Source: AWTP1-13 sp963840075
GTDB lineage: Bacteria > Pseudomonadota > Alphaproteobacteria > Rhizobiales > Hyphomicrobiaceae
Assembly (NCBI GenBank): GCA_963840075.1
Contig: CAWIXS010000031.1
Coordinates: forward strand, 62,001 to 126,000
Length of the DNA: 64,000 nucleotides
Direction of reading: 5' to 3'
In this document: one piece after another, positions 35,404-44,177 of the stretch
Layout of the letters: each line of letters starts with the position of its first letter
Position numbering within the stretch: the first letter of the stretch is position 1
Made by a program: the position numbers and the translations under genes
Notes under the pieces: model-generated
Told to the model about the DNA's origin: nothing
Databases searched by the model: none
The model's input: the letters and a program-made list of their open reading frames with translations, nothing else

Positions 35404-37584
35404 TCACTGCTCGGCGGCGCCGATAAAGCCGATCCTCTCCCTGAGGAACGTGTAGCCGAGCGCCGTGAACGCCGCGATCTCCCGGTTGTTGGTGCCGGCG
35501 CCGTGACCGCCCGCTGCGGGCTCGTAGAAGTGGGCCTCGTAGCCCATGGTCTGCAGCTTGGCCGCCATCTTGCGCGCGTGGCCGGGGTGCACGCGATCGT
35601 CCTTGCGCGTGGTGGCGATCAGGATCGGCGGGTAGCTGCGGCCCGGCTCTGCCAGATGATAGGCCGAGTAGGTCTGCAGGAAGGCCCAGTCCTCCGGCTT
35701 GTCGGGGTCGCCGTACTCCGAGATCCAGCTGGCACCGGCGAGCAGGCGCGTGTAGCGGCGCATGTCGATCAGCGGGATGGTGCAGAACAGGGCGCCGAAG
35801 CGCTCGGGATAGCGCACCAGCATGTTGCTGATGAGGATGCCGCCGTTGGAGCCACCGGAGGCGGCGATGCGCTCCGGGCGGGTCACGCCGCGCCGCACCA
35901 GGTCGGCTGCGATCGCCGCGAAGTCGTCGTGGGAGAGCCGCTTGCCCTCACGCCGCCCGGCATCGTGCCAGCGCGTGCCGAACTCGCCGCCGCCGCGGAT
36001 GTTGGTCGTCACCGACGTGCCCCCGCGCTCCAGCCACAGCTTGCCGATGGTCGCCCCGTAGGAGGGAAGCATCGGCAAGCCGAAGCCGCCGTAGCCCGTC
36101 ATGTGCACGGGGGCGTCGCCCGTCTCCTTGGCAGGTCCGACCTGCACGTAGGGGATGCGCTCGCCGTCGACCGAGCGCGCCTCGTGGCGCGTCACCACCA
36201 AGCCGTCCGCCGTGAAGTAGCGCGGCGATCGCTTGAGGATGGTCGGGGCCTTGTCGCGCTCGATGAGCGTCAAGGTGGGGGGTGTGATCGGGTCCTGCAC
36301 CGAGGCGAGCAGGTCGCCGTTGCTCTCCTCGTCGTCGGCATCGAGCGCGCCGACGCTCACGATCCCGACCGTGGGCAGCCCCGGCAGCGTCGAGCGCGCC
36401 CAGCCGCTCGCCGACGGGGTCAGCACCTCGTAAAGCGGCTGCAGATCATCGAGGATCGAAAGCAAGAGCCGTCCATTGCTCCAGAACGATCCGCCCAGCG
36501 TGCGCCGCTCGGCCGGCTGGAACAGGACCTCGAAGTTGCGCTCGCCGGCGAGGAAGCGCGCCAGCGATATCCCGAGCAGCGTATCGGGCGCATAGGTGCT
36601 GCCGCCGACGCTCCACGCGGTGCGCGGGCTCACCATCACCCAATCCCGGTAGGCGCCCATGCCCGCGTCTTCCGGCAGATCGAACTTTACCTTCGGGCCG
36701 GTGCGATCGCCCATCCAGGTCACGGACTCGAGGAACGTCAGCTGCTCCGTGAACCAGACCGTTTCCGTTGCCTGGCTGCGGTCGAGGGCGGCGCCAACGG
36801 ACATGCGCTCTGGCGCCGTCTCGAACAGCACGGGTGCCGTCTCGACGGCAGCGCCGCGCCGCCATAGCCGCACGGTGCGGGCGTAGCCGGAAGCCGTAGC
36901 CATGCCGTTGCCGAAGGCGCTCGACAGCAGCAGCGTGTCCCGGTCGAGCCAGCTTGCGCCCCCCTTGGCCTCGGGCAGCTCGAACCCGCCCGCTACGAAG
37001 GCCTTGGCCGCGAGATCGTACTCGCGCAGCACCGTCGCATCGCCGCCGCCGCGCGACAGATTGAGGATCGCGCGGTCGTGCGTGCCCCACAGGATCGCTC
37101 CTCCATGCCAGACCCAATTCTCACCTTCCGCGGCTGCCAGCGCGTCCAGGTCGAGGAGCACCTCCCAGGCCGGCTGCTCCGAGCGGTAGCTCTCGAGCGT
37201 CGTTCGGCGCCACAGGCCGCGCGGGTTGGCGGCATCCACCCAGTAGTTGTAGAGATGCCCGCCGAGGCGCCCGACACCTGGAATGCGGTCCGGCCGGTCG
37301 TACATGGCGGTGAGCGTATCGCGGTCGGCGACGAAGCGGGCATTGCCGAACCGCGCCAGCGTGGCCCTGTTGCGCTCCTCCACCCACGCGAGTGCGCGCT
37401 CGCTGTCGATCTCCTCGAGCCACAGGTAGGGATCGTCGTCGGGAGCGGCGATCGTGGGCCTGGGATCGAGGAGGCGCGGAGCCGGGCCCTTTCCCGGACC
37501 CTGCGCCAGCAGCGGATACGACACCCCGGCGCCGGCCGTGACGGCAAGAGCTCCGGTCAGGAACGATCTGCGTGTTGCGTGCAT
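35404..37584 (-). CDS. Tat-exported prolyl oligopeptidase family protein 1
   Basis: A 726-residue S9A serine peptidase predicted to be periplasmic. The N-terminus MHATRRSFLTGALAVTAGAG carries a twin-arginine signal. The beta-propeller begins DDDPYLWLEEIDSERALAWV, typical of prolyl endopeptidases, and the hydrolase domain holds the nucleophile Ser579 in AASGGSNGGILISN, an Asp in RKDDRVHPGHA and His in AAGGHGAGTNN. The neighbouring gene upstream (38093-40270) is a close paralogue with the same signal and order, so this is a tandem duplication. The ATG at 37584 is the first residue of the Tat signal. Confidence 0.93.
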   Translation of the reverse strand: MHATRRSFLTGALAVTAGAGVSYPLLAQGPGKGPAPRLLDPRPTIAAPDDDPYLWLEEIDSERALAWVEERNRATLARFGNARFVADRDTLTAMYDRPDRIPGVGRLGGHLYNYWVDAANPRGLWRRTTLESYRSEQPAWEVLLDLDALAAAEGENWVWHGGAILWGTHDRAILNLSRGGGDATVLREYDLAAKAFVAGGFELPEAKGGASWLDRDTLLLSSAFGNGMATASGYARTVRLWRRGAAVETAPVLFETAPERMSVGAALDRSQATETVWFTEQLTFLESVTWMGDRTGPKVKFDLPEDAGMGAYRDWVMVSPRTAWSVGGSTYAPDTLLGISLARFLAGERNFEVLFQPAERRTLGGSFWSNGRLLLSILDDLQPLYEVLTPSASGWARSTLPGLPTVGIVSVGALDADDEESNGDLLASVQDPITPPTLTLIERDKAPTILKRSPRYFTADGLVVTRHEARSVDGERIPYVQVGPAKETGDAPVHMTGYGGFGLPMLPSYGATIGKLWLERGGTSVTTNIRGGGEFGTRWHDAGRREGKRLSHDDFAAIAADLVRRGVTRPERIAASGGSNGGILISNMLVRYPERFGALFCTIPLIDMRRYTRLLAGASWISEYGDPDKPEDWAFLQTYSAYHLAEPGRSYPPILIATTRKDDRVHPGHARKMAAKLQTMGYEAHFYEPAAGGHGAGTNNREIAAFTALGYTFLRERIGFIGAAEQ

Positions 37585-37845
37585 GGGATTCCCTCGACGA
37601 GCAAAAATGGCAAAACCAGGAGGCGCGTGGATCGCAGGCCAGCCATCGCCCGCAGGCGAGCTGTGCGATCGCACCAACGCCGCGCCCTTGGACTACGCAC
37701 TTTCAGAAGGCTTTTTTCCGGATGCCGCGCGCCACGCACGCCGCCCGGTTCCCTCTCCCCGCTTGCGGCAACGGCATTCACACGAGTCGCCCAGGGGGCG
37801 TTGCCCCACAAGAGGTTCCTCGGGCATCTGGCTGGCTCGGACGGC

Positions 37846-37922
37846 GCCGCAAGGACTCCTCCCCCTGGCCGCTCGGAGGCGCCAGCCTCCGGGCGGCGAT
37901 GCGGGGGAGGAGTCCTTGCGGC
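37846..37922. repeat. perfect 20-bp inverted repeat with nested hairpin
   Basis: GCCGCAAGGACTCCTCCCCC (37846-37865) has its exact complement at 37903-37922. Between them GGAGGC and GCCTCC form a second hairpin. The whole 77-base cruciform lies in the 508-base gap between the two oligopeptidase genes, 240 bases upstream of the first one. I see no gene in this gap. Confidence 0.85.
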
Positions 37923-38017
37923 TCGCTTCTTCTCTCCACCGAGCGTCGCAATCCACGTCTCGTTCTTCCTGCAAGTCGGATGTGTGAATGCCGTAGGGCG
38001 TGCGCCGGGGCAGGCCC

Positions 38018-38082
38018 CGACCCTCTCCCCGCCGCGCTCGGGCGCGCCCTTGCGGATGGCCGAGGGCGGCGGGGAGAGGGAG
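38018..38082. repeat. CTCTCCCCGC/GCGGGGAGAG palindromic repeat, copy 2
   Basis: GACCCTCTCCCCGCCGCGCT at about 38022 pairs with GGCGGCGGGGAGAGGGAG near 38065, and the middle CGCCCTTGCGGATGGCCGAG recurs almost exactly in the block at 8449-8480. It ends directly at the stop of the second oligopeptidase gene. Confidence 0.75.
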
Positions 38083-38092
38083 TCCACGCGCC

Positions 38093-40270
38093 TCAGCGCT
38101 CGTCGGCACCCACGAAGCCGATCTTCTCACGGAGGAAGGTGCAGCCGAGCGCCGTGAACGACGCGATCTGGCGGTTGCTCGTGCCGTAGCCGTGGCCGCC
38201 CGCGGCGGGCTCGTAGAAGTGGGCCTCGTAGCCCATGGTCTGCAGCTTGGCCGCCATCTTGCGCGCGTGGCCCGGATGCACGCGATCGTCCCTGCGCGAG
38301 GTGGCGAGCAGGATCGGCGGGTAGCTGCGGCCCGGCGCGGCGAGGTGATAGGCCGAGTAGGTCTGCAGGAAGGCCCAGTCCTCGGGCTTGGCGGGGTCGC
38401 CGTACTCGGCGATCCAGCTGGCGCCGGCGAGCAGACGGGTGTAGCGGCGCATGTCGATGAGCGGGATGGTGCAGAACAGGGCGCCGAAGCGCTCCGGATA
38501 GCGCACCAGCATGTTGGTGACGAGGATGCCGCCGTTCGACCCGCCCTCGGCGGCGATGCGGCCGGGGCGGGTCACCCCGCGCCGCACCAGGTCGGCGGCG
38601 ACCGCGGCGAAATCGTCGTGCGAGAGGCGCTTGCCGGCGCGGCGCCCGGCGTCGTGCCAGCGCGTGCCGAACTCGCCGCCGCCGCGGATGTTGGCCGTCA
38701 CCGACGTGCCCCCGCGCTCCAGCCACAGCCTGCCGATGGACGAGCGGTAATAGGGCAGGCTCGACAACCTGAAGCCGCCGTAGCCGGTCATGTGCACCGG
38801 CGCATCCCCGGTCTCCTTGGCGGGGCCGACCTGCACGTAGGGAATGCGCTCCCCGTCGACCGAGCGCGCCTCGTGGCGCGTCACCACGAGGCCGTCGGAG
38901 GTGAAGTTGCGCGGCGCCCGCTTGAGGACCGCCGGAGCCTTGCCGCGCTCGATCAGCATCGTGGTGGACGGCGTGATCGGGTCCTGCACATCGGCGAGGA
39001 GGTCGCCGTTGCTCTCGGACGCCTCGCCGTCGAGGGGCCACACCGCCGCAACCCCGATCCGAGGTATGCCGGGCAGCGTGCTGCGCGCCCAGCCGCCCGC
39101 CGCCGGGGTCAGGACCTCGAACACCGGCTGCAGCTCGTCGAGGATGGAGAGCACGAGGCGCCCGTCGCACCAGAAGAAGTGCTGCAGCGCGCGCCGCTCC
39201 GCCGGCTGGAACAGCACCTCGAAATCGTGCGCGCCGGCGAGGAAGCGCGCCAGCGGCACGCCGAGCAGCGTGTCCGGCGCGTGGGTGGCGCCGCCGACCC
39301 TCCAGGCGCTGCGGGGCCGCATCGCCAGCCATCCGCGATGCGCATACATGGCCACGTCGGTCGGCCGCTCGAGCCGCACCTTGGGACCGGTGCGGTCGCC
39401 CATCGAGACCACGTTGTCGTAGAAGGCCAGCTGCTCCACGAACCACACGGTCTCCGGACCCTGGGTACGGTCGACGCTGGCGCTGACCGACATGCTCCCT
39501 GGCACCGTCTCGAACAGCACGGGCGCCGTCTCGGGTGCCGCGCCGCGCCGCCACAGCCGCACGGTGCGGGCATAGCCCGACCTGGTGGCCATGCCGTTGC
39601 CGAAGGCGCTCGACAGGAGCAGGGTGTCCCGGTCGAGCCAGGCCGTGCCGCCCTTGGCCTCCGGCAGGGTGAACCCGCCCGCCACGAACGCCTTGGCTGC
39701 GAGATCGAGCTCGCGCAGCACTACCGCATCGCTGCCGCCGCGCGACAGCCTCAGGATCGCGCGGTCATGGCTGCCGGGCAGCACGGAAGCGCCTTTCCAG
39801 ACCCAGTCCTGGCCTTCCGCGGCCGCCAGCGCGTCCAGGTCGAGGATCGTCTCCCAGGCCGGCTGCGCGGACCGGTAGCTGTCCAGCGTCGTCCTGCGCC
39901 ACAGCCCGCGCGGGTTGGCGGCATCGCGCCAGAAATTGAGCAGATGCCCGCCGCGGCGCGTAACCCCGGGGATGCGGTCGGGCCGGTCGAGGATGGCGGT
40001 GAGCGTGTCGCGGTCCGCCGCGAAGCGGGCGTTGCCGAACAGCGCCAGCGTGGCGCGGTTGCGCTCCTCCACCCACGCCAGCGCCCGCGCATCGTCGATC
40101 TGCTCCAGCCAAAGATAGGGGTCGTCGTCGGGAGCGGCGACGGTGGGTCTGGGATCGACGGTCATGCCTGCGGAAGCCCCCTTCTCCGGCCCTTGCGCCT
40201 GGACCGGCGTCGATGCGCCGGCGGCGGCCGCGAGGGCCCCGGCCAGGAACGATCTGCGCGTTGCGTGCAT
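38093..40270 (-). CDS. Tat-exported prolyl oligopeptidase family protein 2
   Basis: A 725-residue paralogue of the protein at 35404-37584. It shares the twin-arginine signal MHATRRSFLAGALAAAAGAS, the propeller start DDDPYLWLEQIDDARALAWV and the catalytic set: Ser578 in AEGGSNGGILVTN, Asp in RRDDRVHPGHA, His in AAGGHGYGTSN. Similarity runs over the full length and is strongest in the C-terminal hydrolase domain; the propeller has drifted more, which suggests altered substrate choice after duplication. The start at 40270 matches its partner, and even the bases just before the ATG (GGGAATCCC / GGAAATCCC type) are alike. Confidence 0.93.
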   Translation of the reverse strand: MHATRRSFLAGALAAAAGASTPVQAQGPEKGASAGMTVDPRPTVAAPDDDPYLWLEQIDDARALAWVEERNRATLALFGNARFAADRDTLTAILDRPDRIPGVTRRGGHLLNFWRDAANPRGLWRRTTLDSYRSAQPAWETILDLDALAAAEGQDWVWKGASVLPGSHDRAILRLSRGGSDAVVLRELDLAAKAFVAGGFTLPEAKGGTAWLDRDTLLLSSAFGNGMATRSGYARTVRLWRRGAAPETAPVLFETVPGSMSVSASVDRTQGPETVWFVEQLAFYDNVVSMGDRTGPKVRLERPTDVAMYAHRGWLAMRPRSAWRVGGATHAPDTLLGVPLARFLAGAHDFEVLFQPAERRALQHFFWCDGRLVLSILDELQPVFEVLTPAAGGWARSTLPGIPRIGVAAVWPLDGEASESNGDLLADVQDPITPSTTMLIERGKAPAVLKRAPRNFTSDGLVVTRHEARSVDGERIPYVQVGPAKETGDAPVHMTGYGGFRLSSLPYYRSSIGRLWLERGGTSVTANIRGGGEFGTRWHDAGRRAGKRLSHDDFAAVAADLVRRGVTRPGRIAAEGGSNGGILVTNMLVRYPERFGALFCTIPLIDMRRYTRLLAGASWIAEYGDPAKPEDWAFLQTYSAYHLAAPGRSYPPILLATSRRDDRVHPGHARKMAAKLQTMGYEAHFYEPAAGGHGYGTSNRQIASFTALGCTFLREKIGFVGADER

Positions 40271-40290
40271 GGGATTTCCTTCTCGGGGAG

Positions 40291-40377
40291 CGAATTTCAG
40301 TAACTTCAAGAGTCGGACCAAGCACACCTGTCAGCCGAATTTCAAAAGTCGGGCCAAAAGCGCACCTGTCAGGAGGC
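40291..40377 (-). repeat. imperfect tandem 40-bp direct repeat upstream of the second oligopeptidase
   Basis: GAATTTCA...AAGAGTCGGACCAAGC.CACCTGTCAG (about 40293-40335) is repeated as GAATTTCA.AAAGTCGGGCCAAAAGCGCACCTGTCAG (about 40339-40376). Position just upstream of a leftward start makes a pair of regulator-binding sites possible. The remainder of the 317-base gap (40271-40587) shows nothing else. Confidence 0.6.
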
Positions 40378-40587
40378 AAGCGTGGGCATCGCACCATTAC
40401 GCGGCTTTTTTCGGGACACCGGGTGGGGTGCGCCGTGCTCCGCCATCCTGCAGCGCCATCCTGCAGCGCATGGCTGACGGCGCGCCGCCGCTCGGCCTCG
40501 GCTGTGGATGCACGCAGGCGCGCCCTTTTGGCCGGCGCGCATCGTCACTAGGCTCGCGCCGAAGCCTCCTCGAGATGCGCACGAGAC

Positions 40588-41808
40588 ATGCGCCACATTA
40601 CCGGGACAGACATGGCCGATCTACTGGCGGCGGGCCCTTCGGCCAAGCTCGCCCGCAAGGCCGTGCTGGTCCTCGGCGCCGAGGGGTGCGAGCCGGCGCG
40701 CTCGCGCGTGCTCATCGGCGTGCTCCAGGAGCTGGCCCGCGAGGTCGTGGTGGTCGCGGGCTCGCGTGCGCACGTGGCCAGCTTGGAGGCCGCGCGCGTC
40801 AGCGTGGTCGATTTCGACTGCGGACCGTGCTGGCGCAACCCGATGCACGAGGCGACACAGGCCTGGGGCCTCGCCCGCATCCTCGAAGCCGAAGGCGCCG
40901 ATCTCGTGCATGTCGTGGGCCTGGAGCCCGTGATCCTGGCCTGCATGGCGTTCCGCCTCACGCGGGTGGAGCGCGCGATCCTGCACCTGCCCGACCTCGG
41001 CGCGCTCGCCGCCTCTCCGCGCGGGGTCGCCCGCGCCTGGCGCGCCTGGACGCTGCGGCTTCTGGCCGCCCGGCTGCGCCGCCCGGCCTCGTTCCTCCTG
41101 GTGGAGAGCGGGGACGACCTCGCCGATCTGCGGGCGCAGGACGTGGCACCCGGCCCCCGCTTCGCCGTGCTGGGCGGGTGCGGCATCGACCCCGACGTCT
41201 ATCCGGTGATGCCGCCGGCCCACACCGACATGCCCGTTGCAGCCTTCGTCGGCCCCGTGGCGGAGGCCAACGGGACCCCGACGCTGTTCAAGGCCTTCGA
41301 GCGGATCTGGGCCCGCGGCGTGCGCCTGCAGCTCGAGCTGCTGGGCGAGCGCGTGGGCGACGGGGCGGGAGCCGTGGCCGCCGAAACGTGGACGCGGTGG
41401 AGCCGGCACCCCGGCGTGCGCAGCTCCGGCGCACCGGCCGATGTGCGGGAGGTGTGGCGCCACGCGGAGATCTGCGTGTGGCCGGCGGAGAGCCGGCAGG
41501 GCCTGCCGCGCGGCGTGCTGGAGGCGGCGGCCTGCGGCCGCGCGCTCGTTGTCAGCGACCTGCCGGGAGGCTGCAGAGGCTTCGTGCGCGACGGCGTGGA
41601 GGGGCTCGTCGTCCCCGCGGGCGACACCTCGGCCCTGGCGGCGGCCCTGGAGCACCTGGCGCGCGATTCGAGCCTCCGCCTGCGGCTGGGCGCGGCGGCC
41701 CGCCTGCGCCTCTTGCAGGGCTACACCGAGGCCCATGTCAAGGAGGCCCTGCGCGGCGCCTACCTCTCCATCCTCGGGCCCGCTGCAACGCAGCACGCCT
41801 CGCGTTGA
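40588..41808 (+). CDS. group 4 glycosyltransferase
   Basis: A GT-B fold sugar transferase of about 406 residues, probably cytoplasmic and acting on lipid-linked or surface glycans. The C-terminal donor-binding half is recognisable: FVGPVAEANGTPTLFKAFER, LLGERVG, SSGAPADVREVWRHAEICVW, and the conserved acidic/Gly stretch PAESRQGLPRGVLEAAACG with VVSDLPGG and GLVVPAGDTSALAAAL. The N-terminal half carries DLVHVVGLEP. The start may be the ATG at 40612 (MADLLAAG) rather than 40588. It stands alone without a visible polysaccharide cluster, so acceptor and product are unknown. Confidence 0.85.
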   Translation: MRHITGTDMADLLAAGPSAKLARKAVLVLGAEGCEPARSRVLIGVLQELAREVVVVAGSRAHVASLEAARVSVVDFDCGPCWRNPMHEATQAWGLARILEAEGADLVHVVGLEPVILACMAFRLTRVERAILHLPDLGALAASPRGVARAWRAWTLRLLAARLRRPASFLLVESGDDLADLRAQDVAPGPRFAVLGGCGIDPDVYPVMPPAHTDMPVAAFVGPVAEANGTPTLFKAFERIWARGVRLQLELLGERVGDGAGAVAAETWTRWSRHPGVRSSGAPADVREVWRHAEICVWPAESRQGLPRGVLEAAACGRALVVSDLPGGCRGFVRDGVEGLVVPAGDTSALAAALEHLARDSSLRLRLGAAARLRLLQGYTEAHVKEALRGAYLSILGPAATQHASR

Positions 41809-41836
41809 CCGACCGGACCGGCAGTTGGCCAATTTG

Positions 41837-42212
41837 ATGAACACGAGCACCGAGCAAATCTATCGTTGGAAACGTCGCAAGTCTCCCATTCCAGACGACA
41901 AAATCGATTCCCTGCAGGACATCGCTGGCATAACACCGCAAGAGAGCCTTGCGTGGCATAGTGCGTGCGCGATCCAGCGCTACAAGCAAAAAATACAGAG
42001 GGTCTATCAAGAAGGGCCCAAATGACCCGCAAAGAGACCCAATCCGCAAAGCGCAAATCGCAAGACTGATCGAGGACGGCCATCTAAGGCGTTACGACCA
42101 CAGTACGAGGATTATTTGCGAACAAGTCGCGATCAAAATCGTCGAAAGCAACTCGCCGCTGGATAGATGGCTCGCAAGATGCCTGGCCGGCATCGGTATA
42201 GATGTCCGTTAG
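41837..42212 (+). CDS. hypothetical small helix-turn-helix protein, possibly frameshifted
   Basis: The region is clearly lower in GC than its surroundings. One frame from the ATG at 41837 reads MNTSTEQIYRWKRRKSPIPD and DKIDSLQDIAGITPQESLAW, which looks like a helix-turn-helix, and stops at 42025. The overlapping next frame reads AQIARLIEDGHLRRYDHSTR and IICEQVAIKIVESNSPLDRW to 42212. The two join into a 124-residue protein if one base is removed near the GGGCCC at 42013-42018. They could also be two separate small remnants. I recognise no family; acquired DNA is likely. Confidence 0.4.
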
Positions 42213-42356
42213 CCATTTGGGATGACGGAGGCCGCTTGGCGGCCAACTGCCCGTCCACGAAATGAGCCGGGCGTCGAGCGAGCGCAGAACCCGACACCAT
42301 AAGGTAGCGGGCACCGGGGTCGGGTCTTCCGCCGGCTCTGCCGGAAACGACCCAAG

Positions 42357-43352
42357 CTACACGGAGGGCTGCGCCTCGCGGAAATGGGCGATCGCGGGCC
42401 AGGCGCTGCTGGCGATCAGCTCGGCCAGCGCGTGCGTCGTCAGCCCCTTGACGGGGAGGCGCTGGCGCCGGGCGAGGTCGGCGAGGCGGGCATCGGGCAC
42501 ACCGACGGCAATCTCGACCTCGTCGCCGATGCGCTCCACGAGCATGCGCGCCACCTCCTGGTCGAAGACCTCCACGGAAACCGTCATCCGGTGCCGCCGC
42601 AGATCCGGCACCCAGGCAGGCAGCGAAACCATGGTGAAGTGCGCTCCGGCCTGCGCCAGCGCCCCGTTGGCGGCGAGCACCGCCGAGGCGACGACCTGAT
42701 CGATCGTCTTCCAGGCCATCTCGCTCGCCCACACCTCGGTGTTGCCGCCGGTCGCCGACTGCACGGCAAAGCCGGCCGCGGGCTTGAGGCATTCCGAGAG
42801 CAGGTCGCTCGCGCGCGCCGTGCTCAAGCCCTGCGCCGCCACGCTGGCGTTGGCGTTGATGATGGCAAGGTCGTCCTTGTGCGCCTTGACGCCGGCATGC
42901 AGCTGCCCGCCGGAATCGAGCTCCAGCCGCAGCCAGGCGAGGCTCTCGCCGCCCACCAGCACCCGGCGATAGGAGCCATAGCGCCGGTTCATGCTCCAGG
43001 ACGGCTCCCCCGGAGCGCCGAGGGCGACGCCGGCGCCCGCAAGCACGGCGTTCACCTGCTCCACCGCATCACCGAGAACCGGCTGCAGCGCCGCCCAGCG
43101 GGCGGCGGCATCGGCCGAGCCGGCGCCATCGGGCAGGGGGACGCCCCGCGGACCGGGATCGGCACGCGCGCCGCCGGAGGCGCGCGCCACGGTGGTGATC
43201 TCGAGGTCCGGGTCGTGGGCCGCGAGGACCTGGGCGTCGCGCTGCACGACGAACGTGTCGCGGCGCCTCTTGTGCACGTCGCGCCAGATCATGCCCACGC
43301 CGGCGGCGATCAGCGCACCGCTGAGGAGCAGGAGGAGCGTGGTGGTGTCCAT
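42357..43352 (-). CDS. hypothetical membrane-anchored protein
   Basis: I do not recognise a family. From the ATG at 43352 the 331-residue product starts with a single hydrophobic helix (MDTTTLLLLLSGALIAAGVG) followed by basic residues (HKRRRDTF), so the rest is likely cytoplasmic or, less likely, exported. The body has no catalytic motif; it contains NRRYGSYRRVLVGGESLAWL and a C-terminal alpha/beta portion (RHRMTVSVEVFDQEVARMLV). It is 82 bases beyond another uncharacterised secreted protein gene on the same strand, so the two may be one transcription unit. Confidence 0.65.
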   Translation of the reverse strand: MDTTTLLLLLSGALIAAGVGMIWRDVHKRRRDTFVVQRDAQVLAAHDPDLEITTVARASGGARADPGPRGVPLPDGAGSADAAARWAALQPVLGDAVEQVNAVLAGAGVALGAPGEPSWSMNRRYGSYRRVLVGGESLAWLRLELDSGGQLHAGVKAHKDDLAIINANASVAAQGLSTARASDLLSECLKPAAGFAVQSATGGNTEVWASEMAWKTIDQVVASAVLAANGALAQAGAHFTMVSLPAWVPDLRRHRMTVSVEVFDQEVARMLVERIGDEVEIAVGVPDARLADLARRQRLPVKGLTTHALAELIASSAWPAIAHFREAQPSV

Positions 43353-43434
43353 GGCGACGCCGCTCAGCCGACGGCCCGCGGCCGCACCGGGCGGCGGCCG
43401 CCCGGACACGGTTGCGACCATGGTTGCGGCAATG

Positions 43435-44104
43435 CTACTTGGCCTGCCACTCCGCCTTCACCTCCATGCACTTGGTGCCGATGAATTCGTTGATGTCCTC
43501 CACCGCGGCGCTCGCCAGCAGGCCGAACGTGTTGTCGACCGCCGTGATCGACCACAGCGCGGACTTGGCCGGCGCCGGCGCCTCGATCCTGCCCCAGTTC
43601 AGCCTGGCCTTGGCGGCCTTGCCCTGCCTGAACGTGATCTCGGGCCGGAGCTGCGCGGTGACCTGGTAGCTGTCCCTGCCGTTCTCGATCCTGCAGCGGA
43701 TGTTGTGGGCCTCGAGCTGGGCCTCGAGCTCGGGCTGCTGCATGGCCTGCACCAGGAGGCTGCGGTCGAGCTGCATCTCTGCCTCGCAGCGCGCGTCGCC
43801 CCAGGGCCAGGAGATTTTTCCGCGCGCCAGCACCTTGGCGATCGCCTCCTTGCGCCAGGTCTTCTGCAGGCTGCAGCTCACCTGCCCTTCGGCGGGTTTG
43901 CCGTTGTGCAGCGTCGCACACAAGGCGACGGCGCACAGCCGCCGGCCCTCGCGCTCCTTCTTCTCCGCCTCCGTCTCCGGGAGCGGGGCCGCGGCGGTGG
44001 TCCTGGCGTCCGGGGCGCCCTGGGCGGGCGCGCGCCCAGGCGACGCCACGAGGGCTGCGCCCCAGCCCGAGCATCATCCCAAAGACGGCAACGCCTCTCG
44101 GCAT
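43435..44104 (-). CDS. hypothetical secreted protein, +1 frameshift in signal peptide
   Basis: From the ATG at 44104, which follows GGAGGAGAGGAGCC, the product reads MPRGVAVFGMMLGLG. Removing one base in the CCCC run at 44060-44063 continues it as AALVASPGRAPAQG, giving a textbook signal peptide with cleavage near APA-QG and a 222-residue protein. The mature part has five cysteines (LCAVALCATLHNGK, VSCSLQ, ARCEAE) and repeated beta-like segments. I know no function. Without the correction the only start would lie inside the signal peptide, leaving the protein unexported, which supports a base error. Confidence 0.7.
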
Positions 44105-44177
44105 GGCTCCTCTCCTCCCCGCGTGCAAAATCCGCGACCGAGGCTGCAGACACATGCGCGCAAAGTATGGCGCCATT

